This document shows positions 15,583 through 22,108 of a stretch of DNA of 43,337 bases, piece after piece. The stretch comes from UBA4719 sp038249115. GTDB taxonomy: Bacteria; Actinomycetota; Actinomycetes; Actinomycetales; Dermatophilaceae. Position 1 is the stretch's first letter. Every line of letters begins with the position of its first letter. The notes beneath the pieces were generated by a model. The model was not told the origin of the DNA. It did no database searches and was given only the letters and a program-made list of their open reading frames with translations. A program made the position numbers and the translations under genes. Location of the stretch: the NCBI GenBank assembly GCA_038249115.1, contig JBBRWQ010000021.1, positions 1 through 43,337 of the forward strand. The letters run 5' to 3'.

Positions 15583-16551
15583 TCAGATCGAGAGCTTCAG
15601 GAAGGCGACGCCGGGATAGATGGCGAACATCACGGTGACCGGCAACACCAGGAAGACCACCGGAACCATCATCGCGATCTCACGTTTGCCGCCTTCTTCC
15701 ATGACGGCGCGGCGGCCGGCCTCACGGACGTCCTGTGCCTGTGCGCGCAGAACGTCAGCGAGTGGCGTACCACGTTCGACAGCGATCACGATTCCGTCGA
15801 CGAATCGAGCGAGGCTGGCCAGCCCGGTTCGATCGGCAAGCCCTTGCAGTGCGGCCGCGAGGTTGGCTCCGGCGCGGGCATCGGCGAGGCATTGGCGCAG
15901 CTCGGCTGCGAGGTGACCCTGGGACAGCCGGCATACCCGCTCAAGAGCCCCCGTGGCACCCTCGCCGGCGCCGACGGCAAGAGCCAACAGCTCGGCGACA
16001 GTCGGGAACTCGGCCAGCATCTGCTGCTCACGCTTGTTCGCCGACCTCGTCAGCATCTGGTCGCGAGCCACGATGCCCGTGCCGACCGCGATGAAGACGA
16101 ACAACACCAAGGGGATGATCGAGCCGCCGTCCTTGATCCACATCAGCGTAGCCACGACGACTCCGCCCAGACCGCCAACGACGCCCCACACGACCTGCTC
16201 GGCACGGAAGCTCTCGACATCGGGTCGAAGGCCTGCACGTTGCATCCGCCGCCGGACCGACGCCGCGCCGCCCAGCAACCGCTCAACACCTCGACCCAGG
16301 TCACGGAGCACGGGGCGCAGGATCTGTAACAGCCCCGGCAAGCTGTTGTCACTGCGAACGAGCAGGAGGCGCGACGGCCGGGCTGCGTCCCGAAGGTATG
16401 GCGCGAGACGGTCTTCGAGCCCAGGGCGCCGGTTGACCGGGAGCCCGACGAAGACGAGGAGACAGCCGACGGCCACCATCGCACCGAGCCCGGCGCCGAG
16501 CCATGACCAGCCGGCAAGAATCGGAAGGCCGCCAGGTGACAGGTCGCTCAT
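15583..16551 (-). CDS. tadC: Tad pilus inner-membrane platform protein TadC
   Basis: 322 residues, T2SSF domain. The N-terminal helix is GWSWLGAGLGAMVAVGCLLVFVGLPV, a middle pair of helices lies around VVWGVVGGLGGVVVATLMW and IIPLVLFVFIAVGTGIVA, and the T2SSF core AEFPTVAELLALAVGAGEGATGALERV is followed by AIAVERGTPLADVLRAQAQDVREAGR-type sequence. A last helix (VPVVFLVLPVTVMFAIYPG) ends the protein. It forms the platform on which TadA acts. The start at 16551 overlaps the tadB stop by 4 nt (ATGA); the longer open frame lies inside tadB. Confidence 0.9.
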   Translation of the reverse strand: MSDLSPGGLPILAGWSWLGAGLGAMVAVGCLLVFVGLPVNRRPGLEDRLAPYLRDAARPSRLLLVRSDNSLPGLLQILRPVLRDLGRGVERLLGGAASVRRRMQRAGLRPDVESFRAEQVVWGVVGGLGGVVVATLMWIKDGGSIIPLVLFVFIAVGTGIVARDQMLTRSANKREQQMLAEFPTVAELLALAVGAGEGATGALERVCRLSQGHLAAELRQCLADARAGANLAAALQGLADRTGLASLARFVDGIVIAVERGTPLADVLRAQAQDVREAGRRAVMEEGGKREIAMMVPVVFLVLPVTVMFAIYPGVAFLKLSI

Positions 16552-17414
16552 CGCAGGACCCGCGCCTCTTCGGGCAGCCGGCCGATCCGGACCATCACCC
16601 GATAGGCGATGAGGGAGAGCGCTCCGCCGATGGCCAGAACCAGGACTCCGGTCGGGCGGCTGTATGCCTGAAGCGAATCGGGGCGTGAGGACAACATGGC
16701 CAGGACGATCCACGGTGCGGCCACCGCCAGCCTCGCGGCGTTGACCGTCCAGCCCTGTCGGGTCTCGAGCTCGGCGCGGGTGCGTGCGTCTTCGCGCAGG
16801 AACGCCGAGAGGGTCCGCAGCAGCCTGCCGAGGTCACTCCCGCCCACCTCGCGGGCGATCCGCAAGGACTCGATCAGTCGATCGGCGACCGGGTCGCTGA
16901 GCCGTTCCTTGAGCCGGTCAAGGCATTCCTGAAACCGGCCCGTGGCCCGGTAGTCCTCTGCAAAGGAAGCGAATGCGGGCCGAAGCTCCTCAGGCCCGCG
17001 GATTCTCAGCTGGCTCAAGGCCTCAGGCAGGGCGAGACCAGCACGGACAGCAGAGCCGATGTTGTCGACGATGTCAGGCCACAGATCGCGCATGACCGAC
17101 CGTCGTTTGCGAGCACGCATGCGCACCAACACGATGGGTGCGTAGCCGGCCATCAACGCAAAGCAAGCGGCAACCGGAATCACCTTCGTCGTGGCGGCGA
17201 AGACCAGGAAGGTCAGCACAAAAGCCATCAGGCAGGCCCCCAGCAGGGTGCGCCACGTCATCGCATCGAACCCGGCCTGGGCCAGCTCGTCGGAGAGCCG
17301 AGCCAGCGGACCAGCCTTGCGAGGCGCAGCAGGCGGCTGCTGCCGGGGCCAGAAGGACCACCAGATGCAGAAGACCCCGATGCCCAGGATCAGGCCAACG
17401 CCCACACCGATCAC
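16548..17414 (-). CDS. tadB: Tad pilus inner-membrane platform protein TadB
   Basis: 288 residues, T2SSF domain. The first helix is at the N-terminus (VGLILGIGVFCIWWSF). Two helices lie near 60-105 (LLGACLMAFVLTFLVFAAT; VAACFALMAGYAPIVLV). The core is WPDIVDNIGSAVRAGLALPEALSQL, then REVGGSDLGRLLRTLSAFLREDARTRAELE, with C-terminal helices. It pairs with TadC. GTG start with AGGAGGA 7 nt upstream, 3 nt after the tadA stop. Confidence 0.9.
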   Translation of the reverse strand: MIGVGVGLILGIGVFCIWWSFWPRQQPPAAPRKAGPLARLSDELAQAGFDAMTWRTLLGACLMAFVLTFLVFAATTKVIPVAACFALMAGYAPIVLVRMRARKRRSVMRDLWPDIVDNIGSAVRAGLALPEALSQLRIRGPEELRPAFASFAEDYRATGRFQECLDRLKERLSDPVADRLIESLRIAREVGGSDLGRLLRTLSAFLREDARTRAELETRQGWTVNAARLAVAAPWIVLAMLSSRPDSLQAYSRPTGVLVLAIGGALSLIAYRVMVRIGRLPEEARVLR

Positions 17415-17417
17415 GGC

Positions 17418-18644
17418 TCAGTCCTCCTGGGCCAGAAGCGCTGCGATGTCATAGCCGGCCCGCTCGAAGCGGTCCACGTGAGGCGGGAATCCGTCAGCCC
17501 GCACGAGCCGTCCACCGCGAGAGGTGAAGATGTCGGCAACCTCGATGACGTCGCCCTCGACCCGCCCGGGCACCGCGACGATCTCGCGGACGCGACGCAC
17601 GCCGTCGCGTTCCAGCGCAATGTGAATGACGACGTCGATGGACCCGGCCACTGTCGGCACCACGAACCGGCTGCCGACGTTCTCGCCGGCGAGCAGGGGC
17701 AGGGTGCACATCTTGTTGACGGCCTCCCGCGCGCTGTTGGCGTGCAACGTGCACATCCCGGGGAGACCACTGTTAAGGGCTATCAAAAGGTCAAGGCTCT
17801 CCGCCTGTCGGACCTCGCCCACAATGATGCGGGAGGGACGCATACGCAGTGCTTCCTTGACCAGTCGGCGCAGCGGAACCTCTCCGGTGCCCTCCAGGCT
17901 GGGCTGACGGCACTGCATCGAGGCCACGTCCCGCAAAGGGATTTTCAGCTCGAAGACCTCTTCGCAGGTGACCACCCGTTCGCGCGGCGGGATAGCCGAG
18001 GACAGGCAGTTCAGCATCGTGGTCTTGCCACTTTGCGTTCCGCCAGCAACCAGGATGTTCAGGCCGGCGACCACCGCGGCGTCAAGGAAACGCGCGGCGC
18101 CACGGGTGAGGGTTCCCAGCCGCACGAGGTCCTCGAGGTGGTCCGCCTTGACCACGAATTTTCGAATGTTTACGTTCCAGTGTTCTCGCGTGATGTCAGG
18201 TATCACGACGTGCAACCGCGAGCCATCGGGCAAGGTGGCGTCCACGAACGGCGAGGAGAGGTCGACCCGGCGACCCGATGACTTCAACATGCGTTCGACC
18301 AGGTCGCGCACCTCGTCAGCGGTCAGGATCGTGTTGGTCAGCTCGGCCAGACCTCCCCGGGCCACGAAGACCTTGCTCGGCTCGTTGATCCAGATCTCCT
18401 CGATCGCTGGATCCTCGAGGTACTGCTGCAAAGGTCCGAAGCCGGCGACGGCATCGAGCACGCTCTTGGTCGCCTCGCCCAGGTCGGACAGCGTCGGCAG
18501 CCCCCCATGCAGCGAGCGCTCGTCGTAGTCGGCCACCGCGTCGTCAACAAGCTGACGCATCTCACGCAGGTCCCGCGTGGGATCCAGGCCGGATCGCCGG
18601 ATCAGCTCGCGTACTTCACTCTCGACGGTGCGCACGGCTTCCAC
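17418..18644 (-). CDS. tadA: Tad/Flp pilus assembly ATPase TadA (CpaF family)
   Basis: 408 residues. This hexameric secretion ATPase powers Flp pilus assembly. The N-terminal domain has GFGPLQQYLEDPAIEEIWINEP. The ATPase part has Walker A (VAGGTQSGKTT, about 217-227), the Asp box (TCEEVFELKI), the VRQAESLDLL-adjacent Walker B (IIVGEVRQAE) and the His box (MCTLHANSAREAV). GTG start with GGGGAGGGG 7 nt upstream. It is the first gene of the tad operon and is preceded by a candidate promoter and operator. No TadV-type prepilin peptidase is encoded in this window. Confidence 0.94.
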   Translation of the reverse strand: MEAVRTVESEVRELIRRSGLDPTRDLREMRQLVDDAVADYDERSLHGGLPTLSDLGEATKSVLDAVAGFGPLQQYLEDPAIEEIWINEPSKVFVARGGLAELTNTILTADEVRDLVERMLKSSGRRVDLSSPFVDATLPDGSRLHVVIPDITREHWNVNIRKFVVKADHLEDLVRLGTLTRGAARFLDAAVVAGLNILVAGGTQSGKTTMLNCLSSAIPPRERVVTCEEVFELKIPLRDVASMQCRQPSLEGTGEVPLRRLVKEALRMRPSRIIVGEVRQAESLDLLIALNSGLPGMCTLHANSAREAVNKMCTLPLLAGENVGSRFVVPTVAGSIDVVIHIALERDGVRRVREIVAVPGRVEGDVIEVADIFTSRGGRLVRADGFPPHVDRFERAGYDIAALLAQED

Positions 18645-18698
18645 GGGCCCGCCCCTCCCCTGGTCATCCGCGACTGCGACAGCGCGGGCCTATGCGAA

Positions 18699-18724
18699 TG
18701 AATCATCCGAAATCGGTCGATTCA
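18699..18724 (-). promoter_or_regulatory. Operator-like palindrome at the tadA transcription start (copy 1)
   Basis: An imperfect 26-bp palindrome with outer arms TGAATC (18699-18704) and GATTCA (18719-18724) and inner arms CCGA/TCGG. It covers the expected start of the tadA promoter at 18730-18758, a position where a bound repressor would block transcription. A near copy lies at 18939-18960. Confidence 0.55.
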
Positions 18725-18729
18725 CCCCG

Positions 18730-18758
18730 AGAATAGACGTAATCTCCCCTATTTTGAA
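18730..18758 (-). promoter_or_regulatory. Candidate sigma-70-type promoter of tadA
   Basis: On the minus strand, TTCAAA (18758-18753) and TATTCT (18735-18730) are separated by exactly 17 nt within an unusually A+T-rich patch. The predicted start is near 18723, about 80 nt before the tadA GTG. Confidence 0.5.
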
Positions 18759-18793
18759 TATTTTGCCGTCTACCTGTGCATGATCCTGTGGAC

Positions 18794-18871
18794 AACCCCA
18801 CCGAAAACCCCACCGAAAACCCCACCGAAAACCCCACCGACAACCCCACCGACAACCCCACCGACAACCCC
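18794..18871 (+). repeat. 12-bp tandem repeat (6.5 copies) between tadA and the membrane protein gene
   Basis: The units are three copies of aaccccaccgaa, three of aaccccaccgac, and a final aacccc. A perfect TGTGGACAA (18787-18795), which is the actinobacterial DnaA-box sequence TTGTCCACA read on the other strand, directly precedes them. The plus strand could encode an NPTE/NPTD repeat peptide from an ATG at 18776, but there is no ribosome binding site, so I leave it as non-coding. The remaining intergenic sequence holds only the promoter and operator elements listed here. Confidence 0.85.
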
Positions 18872-18938
18872 GGACCAGCCAGCGGCTCCCGAGCGGGTTC
18901 GGCGCGTGGCTGCACAGCCCACGGCGCGCCGCCTCCAT

Positions 18939-18960
18939 TGAATTGTCCGAAGATCGGTCG
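18939..18960 (+). promoter_or_regulatory. Second copy of the operator-like motif, upstream of the 800-residue gene
   Basis: TGAAT-N2-TCCGAAGATCGGTCG repeats, in the same orientation, the sequence at 18699-18719, with one extra G in the centre. It ends 19 nt before the ATG at 18980. The shared motif at both ends of the divergent region suggests one regulator for both genes (inference). Confidence 0.5.
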
Positions 18961-18979
18961 GTGACGGCAGTATGGGCAG

Positions 18980-21382
18980 ATGACCACGACCCCGACGACA
19001 CCTGTCGCCGCGCACGACGTGGTCGTCGTCGAACCGGAGCTGAGCCGCACGGTCCGTCGGCCCGAAGACAAGGTCGCCCTCGTGTTCGCCCTCGTCCTGT
19101 TGGTGGTCGCGGTCGCGCTGGGCACCGTGGCGGTGGGGACCGCCACAGGCCTCGAGCAGGATCTCGTCGGTGTCGGCGGAGCGTTGCCCCGGCCTCTGCT
19201 GACGCCGATCGGCTGGGCTGGCGGCTTCGGGCTGCTTGTCCTGTTGATCGTCGATGGTGTCAGTCTCGTCGTGCGCTCGCGATCCTGGCAGCTCTTCGAG
19301 GCGGTCGCCGCAGCCGGCGCCGGAGCCCTGTTGGCGTTGCTGTTGCAGTGGCTTGTCCTGAACGGCCACCTCGGGGCCATCCTCGCCGCGCTGACCAAGG
19401 GCCTTCCCGACCGGGGGCGCAGCACGCCTCTGGACGGGCTGCTCGTCGCCGTAGTCGCGTTCTTCGTTGTGTCAGGGGTGGGCAAACGACCGCACCTCCG
19501 GACGGCCGCCCTTGTTGTCATCGGCTCCGCAATGGTGTCGGGATTCCTCTCTGGTGAGGTCACCGCGCTGGCACTGTTCGCGACCACGCTGATCGGGTGG
19601 GCGGTGGGCCTGGTCGCCCTGATCGCCATGGGCGCCCCCTCGACCCGCCCCCTGGGCACTGCCGTCGCCGTGGCGCTCACCAGATGTGGTCTGGACATCA
19701 CCCGGCTGGAGCTGGTCGAGCCGGCAGGGAACAGAGGACGCAGGTATGCCGGGTCGGGACCCGCCGGATCGCTGGATGTCCGCGTCCTGGAACGGGATAC
19801 CTTCAGCACCGAGGCCGCCCGGCGGGTGTGGCGCCGGGTCCGGCTACGGGGTCCGTCTACGCGCGGTCCCTCTCTTTCGGTCCGCGGCGCTCTCGAACAC
19901 CACGCCCTGATGGCCCTGGCTGTGGCCAAGGCGGGGGTGAGAGCACCAGAGCTGCTCGCGACCGCCGACGTGGGGCCCTACGCCGCAGTCCTCGCCTTCC
20001 GAGCACCAGCAGGCGCGGCCATCGACCCCGCAGGGGCCACTTCGCTCAGTGACCAAGACCTGGCCGCTCTCTGGCACCTGCTCGCGAAACTTCAACAGGC
20101 CCGGATCGCCCACCGCGGGCTGAGCCTCGACCACCTCGTGCTCGACGGGCAGGGCGGTGCCGGTCTGACCGAGGCCGGGACAGGCGACATCGCCGCGGCG
20201 GATCTCCCGTTGCGTCTCGACGTGGCGCAGCTGCTCACCACGTTGGCGCTGGCGGTTGGACCCACGCGAGCCGTCGCCAGCGGCGTGTCTGCCCTCGGCA
20301 GCCAGGCGATCGTTAAGGCGCTCCCACTTGTCCAGGCAGTCGCCATGGATACTCAGACCCGATCCGCGCTGCGAACGCACAAAGGTCTGCTGCGCGGGGT
20401 ACGGGAACAGCTGCTCGAGCTGGCCCCCGAGGGGGAGCCGGTCGAGCAGGTCGAGCTGCGGCGGCTGACCCCCCGCACGCTGGTGACGGTGCTGGGAGGC
20501 GGCATCGCCGGATACATCGTGCTGACCCAGCTGGCCAGGGTGAACCTGGGGGAGGTCCTGAGCCGCGCCGAGTGGGGCTGGGCACTGGGGGTGCTCGGGT
20601 TTACCGCGCTGACCATCACCGGAGCCTCGCTGGTGATCACCGGGGCGGTCAACGCCCGGCTCAGCTTCGCGCGGACCTATCTGACCCAGCTCGCAGTCGC
20701 ATTCAGTGGTCTGGTCGCGCCCTCGGCCATCGGAAACATCGCGCTCAATCTGCGTTATCTGCAGCGAGCGGGCGTCAACCCCGCCGTCGCGGGCGGCAGT
20801 GTCGGACTGGCCCAGCTAGCCCAGTTCTCAAGCTACTTCGTCCTCCTGCTGGTCTCGAGCGTCCTGGCAGGCACCGGTCAGGGGGTGTCGTTCACCCCAC
20901 CGTTGCCCGCCGTCATCGGCTTGATAGTCGTCATAGCCCTCTTGCTCGCCGCGCTGGCCGTGCCCGCCGGTCGCAGGCTGGTCATCGGGCGATTCCTGCC
21001 GGTCGTGCGGCGCGTCGTCCCACGCGTTGTCGCGATCTTCCAGGAACCGCGCAAGGTCGTGACTCTCTTCTCCGGGGCACTGTTGCTGGACCTGTCGTTC
21101 GTGGCCGCCCTGACGTGCGCGACGCGTGCATTCGGCGCCACGCCCGCCATTGCCGCCGTCGCCGTCGTCTACTTCGCAGGGGCGATCATCGGCTCGGCGG
21201 TGCCGACCCCCGGGGGGCTTGGCGGGGTGGAGGCCGCACTGTCGGCCGGTCTGGTCGCGATGGGCGTGGACGTCAGCGTGGCCGTCTCGTCCGTCCTGTT
21301 GTTCCGGCTGTGCACCTACTGGCTGCCGATCCCCTTCGGCTGGGCTTCGCTGAACTACCTCCAACGCGTGGGCGCCATCTGA
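18980..21382 (+). CDS. Membrane protein: flippase-like domain fused to a pseudokinase-like domain
   Basis: 800 residues. Residues 1-222 hold about six helices (VALVFALVLLVVAVALGTVAV near 32-52, then to 218). Residues about 225-490 form a soluble domain resembling kinase/APH folds, but degenerate: the loop IAHRGLSLDHLVLD (376-389) has Gly where the catalytic Asp is expected and His for the Asn, and the DFG region reads LTEAG (396-400). Residues about 500-795 are the UPF0104/lysylphosphatidylglycerol-synthase membrane domain (GLVAPSAIGNIALNLRYLQRAGV; VPTPGGLGGVEAALSAGL; LFRLCTYWLPIPFGW), which in MprF flips lipids. No aminoacyl-transfer domain is present. The likely role is lipid or glycolipid flipping controlled by the internal domain; the substrate is unknown. 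It is divergent from tadA. Confidence 0.8.
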   Translation: MTTTPTTPVAAHDVVVVEPELSRTVRRPEDKVALVFALVLLVVAVALGTVAVGTATGLEQDLVGVGGALPRPLLTPIGWAGGFGLLVLLIVDGVSLVVRSRSWQLFEAVAAAGAGALLALLLQWLVLNGHLGAILAALTKGLPDRGRSTPLDGLLVAVVAFFVVSGVGKRPHLRTAALVVIGSAMVSGFLSGEVTALALFATTLIGWAVGLVALIAMGAPSTRPLGTAVAVALTRCGLDITRLELVEPAGNRGRRYAGSGPAGSLDVRVLERDTFSTEAARRVWRRVRLRGPSTRGPSLSVRGALEHHALMALAVAKAGVRAPELLATADVGPYAAVLAFRAPAGAAIDPAGATSLSDQDLAALWHLLAKLQQARIAHRGLSLDHLVLDGQGGAGLTEAGTGDIAAADLPLRLDVAQLLTTLALAVGPTRAVASGVSALGSQAIVKALPLVQAVAMDTQTRSALRTHKGLLRGVREQLLELAPEGEPVEQVELRRLTPRTLVTVLGGGIAGYIVLTQLARVNLGEVLSRAEWGWALGVLGFTALTITGASLVITGAVNARLSFARTYLTQLAVAFSGLVAPSAIGNIALNLRYLQRAGVNPAVAGGSVGLAQLAQFSSYFVLLLVSSVLAGTGQGVSFTPPLPAVIGLIVVIALLLAALAVPAGRRLVIGRFLPVVRRVVPRVVAIFQEPRKVVTLFSGALLLDLSFVAALTCATRAFGATPAIAAVAVVYFAGAIIGSAVPTPGGLGGVEAALSAGLVAMGVDVSVAVSSVLLFRLCTYWLPIPFGWASLNYLQRVGAI

Positions 21383-21750
21383 CAGCAGAGGTGATCCGCC
21401 CCGGATCGCTCACGAAGGGACACTCGGGATCACGCCATGCGGGCCATCATGTGACAGACTTCTCACGGTCCGAGCCAGAAAGACGGCGTAACCACTTGTC
21501 CGAACAAGGTCATATCTGTGACGCTTGGAACAACGACGCCACTGGCAGCGTTGGGTAGTGGTGCGCGCCTTGTCCCATCTGTGTTCTTTGCTGGGAGCTG
21601 ACGGCGGGTTGTGAACAGTTTCGCGAACTGCTGGCGCACTCGGACACCACGTTTATCTCAGATTGAACGACGGCCGTTTGACAACGGCCGACAGCCGCCT
21701 GAACCGGTTCACGCGAACCGGTCGAAGGCCACGATTCAAGGAGCAGGCCG
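21383..21750 (+). promoter_or_regulatory. Long upstream region of whiB1 with several inverted repeats
   Basis: These 368 bp hold no gene I can support. Two adjacent perfect hairpins lie just before whiB1: CGGCCGTT/AACGGCCG (21671-21690, 4-nt loop) and CCGGTTC/GAACCGG (21704-21721, 4-nt loop). Further upstream are CTTGT-N4-ACAAG (21495-21508), CAGTT-N5-AACTG (21616-21630) and TGTGA-N8-TCAC (21450-21466). In mycobacteria the whiB1 upstream region is controlled by the cAMP receptor protein and by WhiB1 itself, so several sites are expected. I found no convincing -35/-10 pair. Confidence 0.5.
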
Positions 21751-21999
21751 ATGAGTTGGCGCAACCGCGCTGCCTGTCTGGAAGAAGACCCGGAGCTGTT
21801 CTTCCCCATTGGGAACACCGGCCCGGCACTTCTCCAGATCGAGGAGGCGAAGGCCGTATGCCGTCGCTGTGAGGTCGTTGAGACCTGCCTTAAATGGGCC
21901 ATCGAGTCCGGTCAGGATGCCGGCGTGTGGGGCGCTCTCTCAGAGGATGAACGACGCGCCCTCAAACGACGCAACGCCCGCGCCCGACGCGCCGGCTGA
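21751..21999 (+). CDS. whiB1: WhiB1-type [4Fe-4S] transcriptional regulator
   Basis: 82 residues. Cys9, Cys37, Cys40 and Cys46 (C-x27-C-x2-C-x5-C) ligate the iron-sulfur cluster. GVWG (58-61) is the turn that contacts region 4 of the primary sigma factor, and SEDERRALKRRNARARR is the basic DNA-binding tail. The sequence closely follows mycobacterial WhiB1 (WRxxAxCxxEDPELFFPxGNxGPAL), an essential nitric-oxide-sensitive regulator. AAGGAG lies 7 nt before the ATG. The convergent neighbour is a pdtaS-like gene, as at the Rv3219-Rv3220c locus of M. tuberculosis. Confidence 0.95.
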   Translation: MSWRNRAACLEEDPELFFPIGNTGPALLQIEEAKAVCRRCEVVETCLKWAIESGQDAGVWGALSEDERRALKRRNARARRAG

Positions 22000-22052
22000 G
22001 CTGAACCCAGACAGAGCAACACCCCCCGCTGAGCAAACCCCTCTGCGTTATG

Positions 22053-22108
22053 CCCGTTGCGTCATACCCGTTGCGTCATACCCGTTGCGTCATACCCGTT
22101 GCGTCATA
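22053..22108. repeat. Four 14-bp tandem repeats at the pdtaS 3' end
   Basis: cccgttgcgtcata occurs four times in direct succession (22053-22108), with a degenerate fifth to the left. On the minus strand each unit carries TATGA, and the one nearest the gene supplies the pdtaS TGA at 22106-22104. No hairpin is formed. Confidence 0.85.

Noticed and set aside
18720..18880. Chromosomal origin (DnaA box, A+T-rich patch, iterons)
   Set aside because: Only one perfect DnaA box, and no dnaA, dnaN or gyrB nearby; actinobacterial oriC lies between dnaA and dnaN.
18776..18964. Possible 62-codon NPTE/NPTD repeat peptide
   Set aside because: No ribosome binding site, and the content comes only from the 12-bp repeat; kept as a DNA repeat.
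18703..19929. 408-codon minus-strand open frame through the 12-bp repeat and the flippase-fusion gene
   Set aside because: Mostly Arg/Thr/Ser-rich shadow of the plus-strand gene; the GLSVGFSV part is only the repeat read in another frame.
21450..21466. CRP-type cAMP receptor site upstream of whiB1
   Set aside because: The half-sites TGTGA and TCAC are 8 nt apart instead of the required 6, so I only list them as an inverted repeat.
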